In this document: in pieces, positions 16,744-26,405 of the stretch
Numbering within the stretch: the stretch's first letter is position 1
Layout: each line of letters opens with the position of its first letter
Origin: Dyadobacter sp. CY261
GTDB taxonomy: Bacteria > Bacteroidota > Bacteroidia > Cytophagales > Spirosomataceae
NCBI RefSeq assembly: GCF_021440085.1
Contig: NZ_JAKCPW010000020.1
Coordinates: forward strand, 25,315 to 89,314
Direction of reading: 5' to 3'
Length of the DNA stretch: 64,000 nt
Position numbers and translations under genes: made by a program
The notes under the pieces: model-generated
Told to the model about the DNA's origin: nothing
Seen by the model: only the letters and a program-made list of their open reading frames with translations
The model's database searches: none

Positions 16744-19592
16744 TCAACGTTTTACAATAAATTCGTATACTCCTGAACCTATCTCGACAATGACGTGGCC
16801 ATCCTTTTTTTCGGCCGACAAAACTAATTTCGAAGAAGATAATAATGTATTATTTACTAACACGTCGGCGTCATTCGATGCCGGTATGTGGACACGCGAA
16901 AACGTGTTTACAGGTACTGAAACTCTTATGTCCAGTCCATCGTCTGTTTTGTCCCATTCAGAAACGATAATGCCATTAATAGTCCGTGTAGAAGCCTTCA
17001 AATGACTAATCCCATCATTCCCCATCCCATCAGGCGCGATCTCCGGCCTGATATCAAATGTCTCAAATCCAGGTTTAGTCATCACAATTCCCGCCGCATT
17101 GCCAAACATCCATTCGCAAACCGCTCCGAATGCGTAATGGCTGAACGAGTTCATGGCTGCATTGTATTTGAAACCGTCTTCTTTGGTGTAACTATCCCAA
17201 CGCTCCCAAATAGTAGTCGAGCCGTTTTCAACTTCAAAACCCCAGGAGGGAGATTCTTTGCTCAGAAAAAGCTTATAGGCAAGATCCGAATGGCCCGTGG
17301 CTGAAAGCGCGGGTAGCAGCGGCTTTGCACCCAGAAAGCCCGTGCCTAGCTTGTCGCCATTTTCTCTGAGTAGCGCCGCCAGATTCTCGCCTGCCTTTTT
17401 GCGGTCTTCGGGATCAATAATTGACATATAAATCGCGTTAGCGTAGGCAGTTTGCGTGTGACCGGTAAAGCCCAGCGAGCCGTCCACATATCCTGCGCCG
17501 TTTCCGTAGGCTGCGGCATCGCATTTAAAACGGCCCTGCGGGTCCACATAATGCTTGCGGATGGCTTCTCTAACCTTCTTACCTGTCTGGATAAATCGCT
17601 CCTGCTCCTTTGTATTTCCGATCGCACCAGCCATTTCGGCCATCAGATCCGCGCAGTAGGCGTAGTAAAAGGAGGCGAGCATATCCGGCGGGGTTTTCTT
17701 GCCAAACGAGAGCCAGTCACCAAAGCCACCTTTGGGATCGATATCGGCAAATGCGTTTTCTTTGAAAAGGTATGTGCCCTTGCTTCGGCTATCAAGAAAA
17801 TCCATGAACTGCACCATATCGGACCAGCCTTCACGTATCATTCTCGTGTCGCCGTAAGTTCGGTAAATCTGGTAAGGGCAAATGATCCCTGCCTCCATCC
17901 AGCCCGGTGAGAAAGTGTCCGTTTTGCGCAGATTGGGGCGCGGAGCATAGAGCGGATATGCGCCACTCTCATACTGGCCATCATTAAGATCAACGACCCA
18001 TTTGGTAAAAAACGAAGCGACGTCGCGGTTGAATGTCGCCGATTTGACATACACCTGCGCATCACCCGTCCAGCCAATGCGCTCATCGCGCTGCGGGCAA
18101 TCGGTGGGAATGTCTACATAGTTGGCTCGCTGGGTCCAGTCGATATTGCTGTAAAGCTGATTGACGATCGCATTATCGGTTTCAAAGCTGCCCACTTTGG
18201 GCGTGTCCGATCCGATAGCCACGCCGGTCAGGATCTCTTGCGTGGGAGCGCTTTTCAGACCTGTTACTTCGACATATTGAAATCCATGAAATGTAAACTT
18301 GGGTTCCCAGGTCTCCGGCCGGCTCGCCCTTTAATATATAGGTATCGCTCGCGCGCGCCATTCTCAGGTTCTCAGTCATCAGCCGACCATCAGGATGCAG
18401 CTTTTCCCCAAACCGCAGCCGGATCGTGTCACCCGCCTGCCCCTTGACATGCAGCCGCACAATACCCGCAAAATTTTGGCCCATATTAAAAATATAGGTA
18501 TGCTCCCCTCTCGACTTAAAATCGGCAACCTGTAAAGTCTGGGTTATCTTAACTGGCGGTCCGGGATAAACTTGTATCTTTCTTTCAGCTTTGTCTTGGA
18601 AAACTTGCGCACTCTGCCATTTGCCGTCATTAAAGCCTGGCCCATCCCAGCCCTTCTGCTCCAAACGCGCATCGTAGGTCTCGCCATTGAGCAGATCCGA
18701 TTCGAGCAGCGCCCCCTGACTGGCTTTCCAGCTCTGATCAGTCACAAATGTTTCCTTTTTACCATCGGCATACTCGACTTCCAGCTGCGCTTTCAAAACC
18801 GGAACCTTACCGTAAGAAGGCCCGCACCACCGGATTTTGAACCAGCAGCGAATAACCCAGATAACCCGCATACCATCCGTAAGAAAGCTGTGAGGCAAGG
18901 GCGTTGCTACCTACTTTTAAATGCGCAGTCACATCATAAGTCTGATAATAGACCCGCTTGTCATAATCCGTCCAGCCAGGGGTCAGAAATGCATCCCCCG
19001 TTTTCTTTCCATTGATGCTAAATTCATAAAGCCCCAATGCAGTGACATAGAGCCGGGCCTTTTTCAGGCCGTTGCGAACCGTTACTTCCTTGCGCAAATA
19101 CGGGGCCGGAGGCAAATGATACACCTTTCCCTTGCCGAGGTGATCCAGGTCCAAACCCACCCACTCCCCTTTCCATTCGGATTTGGCCAGCAAACCCATC
19201 TCCCATAGAGAGGACTTGCTCCACGCTCCCGCCACACCGTTTTTGTCCCAGCTACGCACTTTCCAGTAGCAGATACTGCGTGATCCCAGCGTCTTGCCAC
19301 TATATTCCACCTGCGCGGTGGCCCGGCCCGCCACTTTTCCCGAGTCCCATAGATCGGCAGCGTTTTCGGTCAGCTTTTCGACAGAAGTTGCCACCAGCAC
19401 CTGATAGGCTGTTTGAATCTGGTTGTTTTCATTAGCGGTCAGCTCCCAGCTTAGACGCGGACGGGGGGCATCAGTCACGGGCGACTCTTTATATTCGCAT
19501 CGCAGATACGTGGGCGTGAGCCCTTTTGCATGCGCCAAAACAGTGCCCAATGCCAGCATAACCGGCAGCATCATAGTTTTCATAAAAATCAC
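16744..19592 (-). pseudogene. GH78 alpha-L-rhamnosidase with two frameshifts
   Basis: Three overlapping frames (18807-19592, 18182-18898, 16744-18222) form one GH78 enzyme of about 949 residues. In order there is a signal peptide, an N-terminal fibronectin-like domain (PTYLRCEYKESPV, RPRLSWEL), the rhamnosidase N-domain (INGKKTGDAFLTPGWTDYDK, then YGWYAGYLGYS) and the six-hairpin catalytic domain with DCPQRDERIGWTGDAQ, which carries the acidic catalytic residues. A C-terminal beta domain closes the protein. Continuity is lost by an extra base near 18811-18820 (expected VRAFYGKVP) and another near 18316-18324 (expected TWEPKFTFHGFQY). It would release terminal L-rhamnose. Inactivation or sequencing error both remain possible. 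Confidence 0.8.
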
Positions 19593-19603
19593 GATTTTAA
19601 ACC

Positions 19604-21361
19604 TTAGCGCAAAACTTTGACGCCCTTGGGCGCATCGATGGTTGATTTGACAGAGCCGTTAGCCTGCTTTTCATGTCTGATTTTGACCACTCCAAGTGGG
19701 GTCGGATAGGTTCCTTCCACCCATTGCAGATCCCCAAGATTGGGCTGAATGCGGATCACTTTACAACCCGGCTCTACGATGCTGACGCCCAGCACATGCT
19801 CGGAAAGCCAAGAGGTCGGCCCGGATGCCCAGCCATGGCAAAGACTGTGGCGCAGCTTTTTATAGCAGTAAGCGCCAAAATCGCCATGAATATCGTCTTT
19901 ACCGTCAGGCACGAGCTCGTCGATCGGAGCGGCATTGGCAGTCCAAGCCAGATCAAAATCTTCCCAGAATGTGGTCGCGCCCATATCGAGCATACCTCCC
20001 CAGTAGTTTCGGATGCAGTTCAGCGCGCCGGTGTAGTCTTTTGCCTTTGCTTTGGCCTGCAACATATAATAGCCGTAAAATGTCGAAAACCGCTCACATT
20101 CGCCGACACCTATCACCTCAGCGTTCGCTTTTTCGGCAGGTATTAGCCCGGCCAATGCCATGAGTGCTACGGCCTGTTTGGATCCATTGGCCTCGGGCAC
20201 GTACATTTTCATTTGGGTAGCCATCGCTCTGCAACGCGTGGCCTGGGCGGGCTCGTCCAGGATCTGGCAGAGCTCTGCCCCAGCTTCGAATGTCATGATC
20301 ATCATCGCTTGCAGGCCAGCGTGAATACCTTGCGGGTTCTCGCTCGACGGCCAGTCCAGAAAGCGCGTGCCATCAAGGGCCTCTTTGTTATCCTTAGTTC
20401 TTTCCAAGAGCTGATCCAGCAATCCAACCAGGTACTTCTGCTGTTTACGGAGATATTCGAGATCGCCCTGATTTTTATACAAATCCCTATGAATTAGCAC
20501 CCACCACATCGAGTATGCGCTGATGCCGTTCATCCAGCCGGGTAGCGGGGTAATATCGCGGGCATGGTCAAGGCTTTTTGCCACGACTTCATTTTGACCA
20601 AAAACACTGTTAATGGTCATCACCTCAGGATGCATATCTCCCACCCAAACCAGGCGGTCGCGCTTGATGCCGTCCCAGAGATATTCCTGCATATTCAAAT
20701 GCACGGTATAGGCGCCAGTGTCCCAGATCTTGTTCAAGCGCTCGTCACTGCTTTTAAATGAACCCAGATAAGGAATGTCGCGGTATTCGAAAATGGCGCG
20801 CAATTCCTTCAATTGCAGCTCGCGGTCTGCATCCACCAGATCAATGCGGGCAAAACGGAATCCGGAATTACCCACCTGCATTACCCCCAGCCAGGGCGCC
20901 TGAATCGTAAAATCGCGCATGGCATGATCATTGGTCGCGCCTTGAATGGTATCGATCTCCGACATAGCCTCACTGACCGACTCGCCCAAACGGATGCGGA
21001 TACGGATCGGCCTCTGGTCCGCAGGCTGGTCGGTTACAATCTGAATGCCACCTTGTATTTCCCTGCCAAAGTCAAAGAGTATACCCGGCGTCTGGCCTTC
21101 TTTGCTGATCAGTTTAGCGAAATTTTTGTGAACCAAATCCGCCTGCCCTATTCCCGGCCGGAGCAGATTAGCAGCATCCACCACACTACTCCCACCACGG
21201 TCGGACATCCATACAATGCGTTTAGGAGACAAATACTGTCTGACCCGCGAGTCCTTCTGCGCCTCATAGCTATTGTCGAAAATCGGAGGAAGACCTTGCG
21301 CGGCTGCGAGCGTGGCAATCATAGAAAGAAAAAGTGGAAGGAAAGCCAGGTAATTTTTCAC
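19604..21361 (-). CDS. Alpha-L-rhamnosidase-like six-hairpin glycosidase
   Basis: An intact 585-residue exported protein (signal peptide ending IATLAAAQ). Its central and C-terminal parts match the six-hairpin barrel and closing beta domain of GH78-like enzymes: IWDTGAYTVHLNMQEYLWDG, KRDRLVWVGDMHPE, CHGWASGPTSWLSEHVLG and the VEGTYPTPLGVVKI region. RDRLVWVGD stands where true GH78 enzymes have RDERxGWTGD, so one acidic residue of the classical motif is replaced and the specificity may differ. It is the first gene of the minus-strand operon, 11 nt upstream of the broken GH78, and presumably works in the periplasm on rhamnose-containing glycans. Confidence 0.78.
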   Translation of the reverse strand: MKNYLAFLPLFLSMIATLAAAQGLPPIFDNSYEAQKDSRVRQYLSPKRIVWMSDRGGSSVVDAANLLRPGIGQADLVHKNFAKLISKEGQTPGILFDFGREIQGGIQIVTDQPADQRPIRIRIRLGESVSEAMSEIDTIQGATNDHAMRDFTIQAPWLGVMQVGNSGFRFARIDLVDADRELQLKELRAIFEYRDIPYLGSFKSSDERLNKIWDTGAYTVHLNMQEYLWDGIKRDRLVWVGDMHPEVMTINSVFGQNEVVAKSLDHARDITPLPGWMNGISAYSMWWVLIHRDLYKNQGDLEYLRKQQKYLVGLLDQLLERTKDNKEALDGTRFLDWPSSENPQGIHAGLQAMMIMTFEAGAELCQILDEPAQATRCRAMATQMKMYVPEANGSKQAVALMALAGLIPAEKANAEVIGVGECERFSTFYGYYMLQAKAKAKDYTGALNCIRNYWGGMLDMGATTFWEDFDLAWTANAAPIDELVPDGKDDIHGDFGAYCYKKLRHSLCHGWASGPTSWLSEHVLGVSIVEPGCKVIRIQPNLGDLQWVEGTYPTPLGVVKIRHEKQANGSVKSTIDAPKGVKVLR

Positions 21362-21470
21362 AGGCAGATAGTTTTGGTCAGAGATTGTAATATTGCGGGA
21401 AAATAAATAATTATTAACTAGGCAACTAGCCTGTTCTGTCCTGTCTGAGACCGTTACCCATATGGCTACC

Positions 21471-21487
21471 GTTAACGCTTCGTTAAC
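21471..21487. promoter_or_regulatory. Inverted repeat, candidate operator in the divergent control region
   Basis: GTTAACG (21471-21477) and CGTTAAC (21481-21487) form a perfect 7-bp inverted repeat with a 3-nt spacer, and a related ACCGTTA sequence lies just upstream. It sits between the rhamnosidase operon and the symporter genes, about 35 nt upstream of a -7 element, where a sugar-responsive regulator could act. No regulator gene is present in the window. Confidence 0.35.
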
Positions 21488-21521
21488 ATTTTTACATGCT
21501 AAAAGTAAATTAAAACCGTTC

Positions 21522-21529
21522 TACTTTTG
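21522..21529 (+). promoter_or_regulatory. -7 element (TACTTTTG) of the symporter promoter
   Basis: TACTTTTG matches the Bacteroidota TAnnTTTG element exactly. No TTG lies at the proper -33 distance, so it may depend on an activator. Transcription would start near 21536, 45 nt before the ATG at 21582. This argues against the longer upstream reading frame from 21462. Confidence 0.4.
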
Positions 21530-21581
21530 CTTGTGGTACAATACCCGCCCTGTTTTAATACTAAACCTTTCAAGTAGATCC

Positions 21582-21725
21582 ATGATCATAAAAGAAAATA
21601 GCTCGCAGGACCGCGACGGGCTGCCTCCGTTTGTTAGTAGCTGGAAACAGCTTTACATTCTTCTGATCGGCATGCTCGCATTGCAAATTGTCCTCTTCTA
21701 TTTATTTATGACCCGTTTTCAATGA
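21582..21725 (+). CDS. 47-residue single-pass membrane protein coupled to the symporter
   Basis: A short protein with a polar N-terminus (IIKENSSQDRDGLPPF) and one long membrane segment (QLYILLIGMLALQIVLFYLF), ending MTRFQ. The frame is open back to 21462, but a -7 element at 21522 and the change to a typical start context favour ATG 21582. Its stop overlaps the symporter start in ATGA (21722-21725), which indicates translational coupling and stoichiometric expression. It may be an accessory subunit of the transporter, as small membrane partners are known for some SSS transporters (family analogy, inference). I do not recognise the family. Confidence 0.65.
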   Translation: MIIKENSSQDRDGLPPFVSSWKQLYILLIGMLALQIVLFYLFMTRFQ

Positions 21726-23419
21726 GCACACTCGACTGGATCGTTCTTTCGCTTACCCTTCTTTTCGTGGTTATATATGGTATTTACCGCAGCCGCGAGA
21801 AACATACCATGGATTCGTTCCTGCTGGCAGGACAATCCATGCCCTGGTACCATGTGACGCTCTCGCTAATGGCCACCCAAGCCAGCGCCATTACCTTCCT
21901 TTCCGCGCCCGGACAAGCCTATACAGACGGTATGCGCTTTGTGCAGTTCTACTTCGGATTGCCGCTGGCCATGGTGGTACTTTGCATGACGTTTGTCCCC
22001 AAATTCGGCAAACTGAAAATATTCACCGCCTACGAATTTCTCGAAGGCCGCTTCGATCTGCGCACGCGCGCGCTGACAGCATTTTTGTTCTTGCTGCAAC
22101 GAGGCTTGTCCACCGGGCTTTCCATTTACGCCCCTTCACTGATCCTATCGGCCATTTTGGGCTGGGATATTACCTGGACCAATATCATTTCCGGCGGGAT
22201 TGTAATATTGTATACCGCCCTGGGCGGCTCGCGTGCGGTTTCCCATACGCATTTGCAGCAAATGGGCATCATTACGGTCGGTATGGTGGTGGCGGGCGTG
22301 ATGGTAGTAAAATTCCTGCCTGAGCAGGTCTCGTTTACCGATGCATTAAACGTGGCCGGAAAAATGGGTAAGGTGAACCTGATCGACTTTACATTCGATC
22401 TCAACAACCGTTATAATGTATGGTCGGGCCTTATTGGTGGTTTCTTTTTGCAACTCTCCTATTTTGGCACCGATCAGTCGCAGGTTGGACGTTTCCTGAC
22501 CGGCAGCTCGCAAGGACAAAGCAAATTAGGACTGGCCATGAACGGCCTTTTGAAAATTCCGATGCAGTTTCTGATCCTGCTCGTGGGTGTGCTGGTATTT
22601 GCTTTCTACCAGTTCAAGACGCCGCCGCTGTTTTTTAATCAGACGGCCGTCGATCATGTCAAAACAAGTCAGTATGCGGCAGAATACGAGGCTCTGGAAA
22701 AGAAACACCAGGCAATACAGTCCGTCAAACGCCCTCAGGTAATGGCGCTCACCGAAGCTATCCGCAAAGACGACCAGCAGGCCATTGCCGCTTCGCGGAT
22801 CGTTCTCGCTGACTTGGAAGGTAAAGTTAAAGACGTCCGCAAAGAAGCAGCTGCCGTACTTTCGAAAGCCAATGGCGGGGACACCAATGACGTGAACTAT
22901 ATTTTCCTCCGTTTTGTGATCGATTATCTGCCTGTGGGCATGGTGGGATTGCTCATCGCCGTAATCCTGCTCGCTTCGATGGGCTCGGTGGCGGCGGCCT
23001 ACAACTCACTGGCATCCTGCACAATCATCGACATTTATAAACGAATAGTCCGAAAGGATGAAGACGACCGTAACTATGTGGCAGCCTCACGCTGGGCAAC
23101 GGTTTTCTGGGGCATTTTCTGCATCGCCGTAGCCCAATATGCATCACGGCTCGGCAGTATGATTGAAGCGGTAAACATTTTAGGCTCGCTGTTTTACGGC
23201 ACCATTCTTGGGATTTTCCTGGTGGCGTTCTATTTCAAACGCATTGGCAGCCGGGCTGTTTTCTGGGGAAGCATTATTGGGGAAATTTTCGTCATCGCAA
23301 GCTATGTCATCGAGCTGACTGCCTTTCTGTGGCTAAACCTGATTGGTTGCGCCCTTGTAATCCTGTTTGCAGGACTTATCGAGAAGATCTGGCCGCAGCA
23401 AGATCCGATCGCCGAATAG
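21722..23419 (+). CDS. Sodium:solute symporter (SSS family)
   Basis: A 565-residue transporter with about 13 membrane segments. SSS features include YHVTLSLMATQASAITFLSAPGQAY near the first helices, YTALGGSRAVSHT, GTDQSQVGRFLTG and LLASMGSVAAAYNSLAS. Between about residues 305 and 390 there is an insertion of charged, helical, coiled-coil-like sequence (EYEALEKKHQAIQSVKR to KDVRKEAAAVLSKA) that ordinary SSS proteins lack. It is coupled to the small membrane protein upstream and divergent from the rhamnosidase operon, so uptake of released rhamnose or rhamno-oligosaccharides is a fair inference. No terminator is obvious downstream. Confidence 0.9.
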   Translation: MSTLDWIVLSLTLLFVVIYGIYRSREKHTMDSFLLAGQSMPWYHVTLSLMATQASAITFLSAPGQAYTDGMRFVQFYFGLPLAMVVLCMTFVPKFGKLKIFTAYEFLEGRFDLRTRALTAFLFLLQRGLSTGLSIYAPSLILSAILGWDITWTNIISGGIVILYTALGGSRAVSHTHLQQMGIITVGMVVAGVMVVKFLPEQVSFTDALNVAGKMGKVNLIDFTFDLNNRYNVWSGLIGGFFLQLSYFGTDQSQVGRFLTGSSQGQSKLGLAMNGLLKIPMQFLILLVGVLVFAFYQFKTPPLFFNQTAVDHVKTSQYAAEYEALEKKHQAIQSVKRPQVMALTEAIRKDDQQAIAASRIVLADLEGKVKDVRKEAAAVLSKANGGDTNDVNYIFLRFVIDYLPVGMVGLLIAVILLASMGSVAAAYNSLASCTIIDIYKRIVRKDEDDRNYVAASRWATVFWGIFCIAVAQYASRLGSMIEAVNILGSLFYGTILGIFLVAFYFKRIGSRAVFWGSIIGEIFVIASYVIELTAFLWLNLIGCALVILFAGLIEKIWPQQDPIAE

Positions 23420-23810
23420 CACTAATGCGTAATTCCTACACATAGATTCCGCCTTGGAAAAGTCCAGTAAAGCACAATTCTTTTTAAAAATAAAATATTT
23501 TGAAGAAAGTATGGTGCGCTACCCATTTTTTTCAAATATATAGGAAACTATTCCCGCATTTTAATCCTTAACAAGTACAATCGGACAACCGGGTAGCTTA
23601 TACGCAGAAGGATCATGTCACCGATTGTTTACAAAAACTCTCTTAAACCCACTGGCTATGCTTATGCCACTCAATCCTTTCTTTATCTGGGTCAAAATCC
23701 TGTTCCTGCCAACGGATAGTTGACGCTGATCTTTGTTTTTTTCTAATTATTAAACCTGTTTATCACCAGGCTAACACATTATCTCTATCCAAATTCTAAT
23801 TATCACCTAC
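23420..23810. other. 391-nt gap without recognisable gene
   Basis: AT-rich sequence between the symporter and the efflux operon. I find no convincing open frame, RNA gene or full promoter. ATCTTTG near 23734 is only a partial -7 match without a spaced TTG. It presumably holds the efflux operon promoter. Confidence 0.5.
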
Positions 23811-25175
23811 ATGAATTATTGGTCTAAGCCACAAAAAACGACGCGTTTGGCGCTTAGCTCGGCATTCCTCTTATTGAATTTACTCAGTACGGCCCTTGCG
23901 CAGGGCATTCAGGAAACAAGCCGGGAAGCGCCGGTTTTGGAGCAGGCCACATTACAGGATGTGGTTTCCTACGCCATCAAAAACCAGCCTGCGATCCAGC
24001 AATCGCTGATCGACGAGCAGATCACAGCCAACCAAGTCCGCGCCAAGCTGGCCGACTGGTATCCGCAGATCGGCTTTAACTACAATTTGCAGCATAACTT
24101 TATTGTCCAGACGAGCATTATTGCCGGTAACCCGGTCAAACTTGGGGTTAGCAATGTATCGGCAGCACAGTTTACGCTTTCGCAACAGATTTTCAACCGC
24201 GATGTGTTGCTGGCCAAACGTACCCGGGGCGATGTACTATTTGCAGCAAGTCAGAACACCGTTAACAACAAAACAGACCTGGCTGTGAATGTTTCCAAGG
24301 CATTTTACGACGTGCTTGCAACGACCCAGCAAATCAAGGTTGCCGCCGAAGACATCGTACGCCTTGAACGCAGTCTTAGAGATGCCGAGAACCAATACAA
24401 ATCCGGCATTACCGACAAGATCGATTTTAAAAGGGCTACCATTTCGCTCAACAACACCCGTGCCAACAAGAAGAGCAACGAGGAGGTATTAAAGGCAAAG
24501 CTGGAATATCTCAAAACGCTGATGGGATATCCGCTAACAAGGGGGTTGGAAATCAGCTATGATACCTTGCAAATGGAGCGCGAGATTGGTCTGGACACCT
24601 TGCAGAACGTCGATTTGAATAGCCGTATCGAATTCCAGATCCTGGCGACCCAGAAAAAGCTGGCAGAAGCCAATCTGCTATACAACAAATGGAGTTATCT
24701 TCCCAATGTGTCCCTGAATGGAGCTTACAACCTCAACTTTCAAAACAACCAGTTTACCGACCTGTATGGTAAAAACTATCCGAACTCTTTCGGCTTGCTG
24801 ACGCTCTCGCTGCCCATTTATCAGGGCGGAAAAAGGAAAGCCGATACCCGCCAGGCAGAATGGGCGATCAAAAGGCTGGATTGGGACATCAAGGGCCTGC
24901 AAAACAATGTAAACTCCGAATACGCAGCTGCTCTGGCCAACTATAAAGGTAACCTGACCAACCTGCTGGCGCAGAAAGAAAATGTTGAGCTGGCGCGTGA
25001 GGTGTATGATGTGTTACAGCTTCAATATAAATCGGGTATCAAAACTTACCTGGAAGTAGTCACCTCGGAAACAGACCTTCGTCTGGCACGTATCAACTAT
25101 TACAATGCATTGTACCAGGTGCTTGCCAGCAAAATCGATGTTCAGAGATCGCTCGGACAGATCAACATTCAATAA
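23811..25175 (+). CDS. TolC-family outer-membrane efflux protein
   Basis: A 454-residue protein with a signal peptide (SSAFLLLNLLSTALAQG) and two repeats of the OEP helical-hairpin/beta architecture: TLQDVVSYAIKNQPAIQQSL opens the first and SRIEFQILATQKKLAEANLL the second. YQGGKRKADTRQAEWA and LQYKSGIKTYLEVVTSETDL are typical TolC-like positions. It forms the outer-membrane exit duct of the pump encoded by the next two genes; spacing to the adaptor gene is 54 nt. Substrate is unknown. Confidence 0.93.
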   Translation: MNYWSKPQKTTRLALSSAFLLLNLLSTALAQGIQETSREAPVLEQATLQDVVSYAIKNQPAIQQSLIDEQITANQVRAKLADWYPQIGFNYNLQHNFIVQTSIIAGNPVKLGVSNVSAAQFTLSQQIFNRDVLLAKRTRGDVLFAASQNTVNNKTDLAVNVSKAFYDVLATTQQIKVAAEDIVRLERSLRDAENQYKSGITDKIDFKRATISLNNTRANKKSNEEVLKAKLEYLKTLMGYPLTRGLEISYDTLQMEREIGLDTLQNVDLNSRIEFQILATQKKLAEANLLYNKWSYLPNVSLNGAYNLNFQNNQFTDLYGKNYPNSFGLLTLSLPIYQGGKRKADTRQAEWAIKRLDWDIKGLQNNVNSEYAAALANYKGNLTNLLAQKENVELAREVYDVLQLQYKSGIKTYLEVVTSETDLRLARINYYNALYQVLASKIDVQRSLGQINIQ

Positions 25176-25229
25176 AGGGCCTTTTTTCGGCCACATAAAT
25201 ATTGCTTCAATCGAAAATATTTTGATGAT

Positions 25230-26366
25230 ATGTTTTTAAATAAAATGAAATATTACCCCGCTGCTTTGCTTGCATTGACCATCTATTCCTGCGGCAAAAA
25301 AGATCAGCAACAGCAGCCAACCGCGCCTCCGGCCGTTCAGGTGACTTTGACAGAAGTGAAAACCGCAGAGGCATCCTACTATGACGAGTATCCCGGCACA
25401 GTGGTCCCTTTGAACGAAATCGAGCTGCGCCCGCAGGTAACCGGCTTTATAACTGGCATCCATTTCAAAGACGGTGCGCGCGTGCGCAAAGGACAATTGC
25501 TTTACACGATCGACGCGCAGCTTTACGATGCAAACTATGATCAGGCAGTTGCCAACCTGAACGTGCAGGAAGCCAATATGGCCCGCGCACAGAAGGACGC
25601 CGACCGTTACCATGAGCTGGAAAAGAACGATGCGGTGGCAAAACAACTCGTCGACAATGCCGACGCGGCACTGGAAGTAGCTAAACGTCAGGTAGACGCG
25701 GCTAAGGCCAGCATTAAAGCGTCGCAAACCAGCGTTCGTTACACGAAAGTGACAGCGCCATTCGACGGGATCATCGGTATTTCACAGGTGAAAGTCGGCG
25801 GCCCGGTTTCGGCAGGCCAGACCATCCTGAACACGGTATCGACCGACAACCAGCTGGCTGTGGATTTCAATGTGGACCAGAAGGAAATTTACCGTTTCAC
25901 TTCGCTGATGAAATCCCAGAAGGCAAGCGACTCGACATTTTCGATGAAGTTCGGCAATGAGGTTTACCCTGTTCATGGAAAGATCGCATTGATCGACCGG
26001 GCCGTGGACCCTCAAACAGGTAGCATTAAAACCCGTCTGGTTTTCCCAAACAAAGACAATCAGCTCAGAGCAGGTATGAGTGGTACTGTCATGATCTTGA
26101 ACAATGCCAACGCTAAATCGCTGCTGATCCCTTACAAAGCAGTTACCGAGCAACTGGGCGAATTCTTTGTATACGTAGCCGGCGACAGCAGCAAGGTTAC
26201 CCAGCGCAAAGTGACGCTCGGAACAGCGATCGGCGCAAATATCATTATTAAGGAAGGGCTGAAAGAGGGCGAGAAAATTGCTGTGGAAGGTGTTCAGAAC
26301 CTTCGTGAAGGAGCAGTTATCCAGGAAGGCGCACCGGCACAAGCTGGCCCCCCTAAGAAGCAATAA
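25230..26366 (+). CDS. RND efflux periplasmic adaptor (MexA/AcrA type), lipoprotein
   Basis: A 378-residue membrane-fusion protein. The signal ends in a lipobox (LTIYSC), so it is probably lipid-anchored. The order is beta-barrel start (YPGTVVPLNEIELRPQVTGF), lipoyl-like half (GARVRKGQLLYTID), coiled-coil hairpin (DQAVANLNVQEANMARAQKD to AAKASIKASQTSV), second lipoyl half (VTAPFDGIIGISQVKVGGPV) and membrane-proximal domain. An ATG at 25245 would give a shorter signal peptide. It bridges the TolC-like protein and the RND permease. Confidence 0.93.
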   Translation: MFLNKMKYYPAALLALTIYSCGKKDQQQQPTAPPAVQVTLTEVKTAEASYYDEYPGTVVPLNEIELRPQVTGFITGIHFKDGARVRKGQLLYTIDAQLYDANYDQAVANLNVQEANMARAQKDADRYHELEKNDAVAKQLVDNADAALEVAKRQVDAAKASIKASQTSVRYTKVTAPFDGIIGISQVKVGGPVSAGQTILNTVSTDNQLAVDFNVDQKEIYRFTSLMKSQKASDSTFSMKFGNEVYPVHGKIALIDRAVDPQTGSIKTRLVFPNKDNQLRAGMSGTVMILNNANAKSLLIPYKAVTEQLGEFFVYVAGDSSKVTQRKVTLGTAIGANIIIKEGLKEGEKIAVEGVQNLREGAVIQEGAPAQAGPPKKQ

Positions 26367-26405
26367 TCAGCCGGTTCCTTTTATTACTTCAAAAACAAGT
26401 ACGAA

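Noticed and set aside
25176..25229. Possible terminator GGCC-T6C-GGCC between the TolC and adaptor genes
   Set aside because: The stem is only 4 bp, and co-transcription of the three pump genes is expected.
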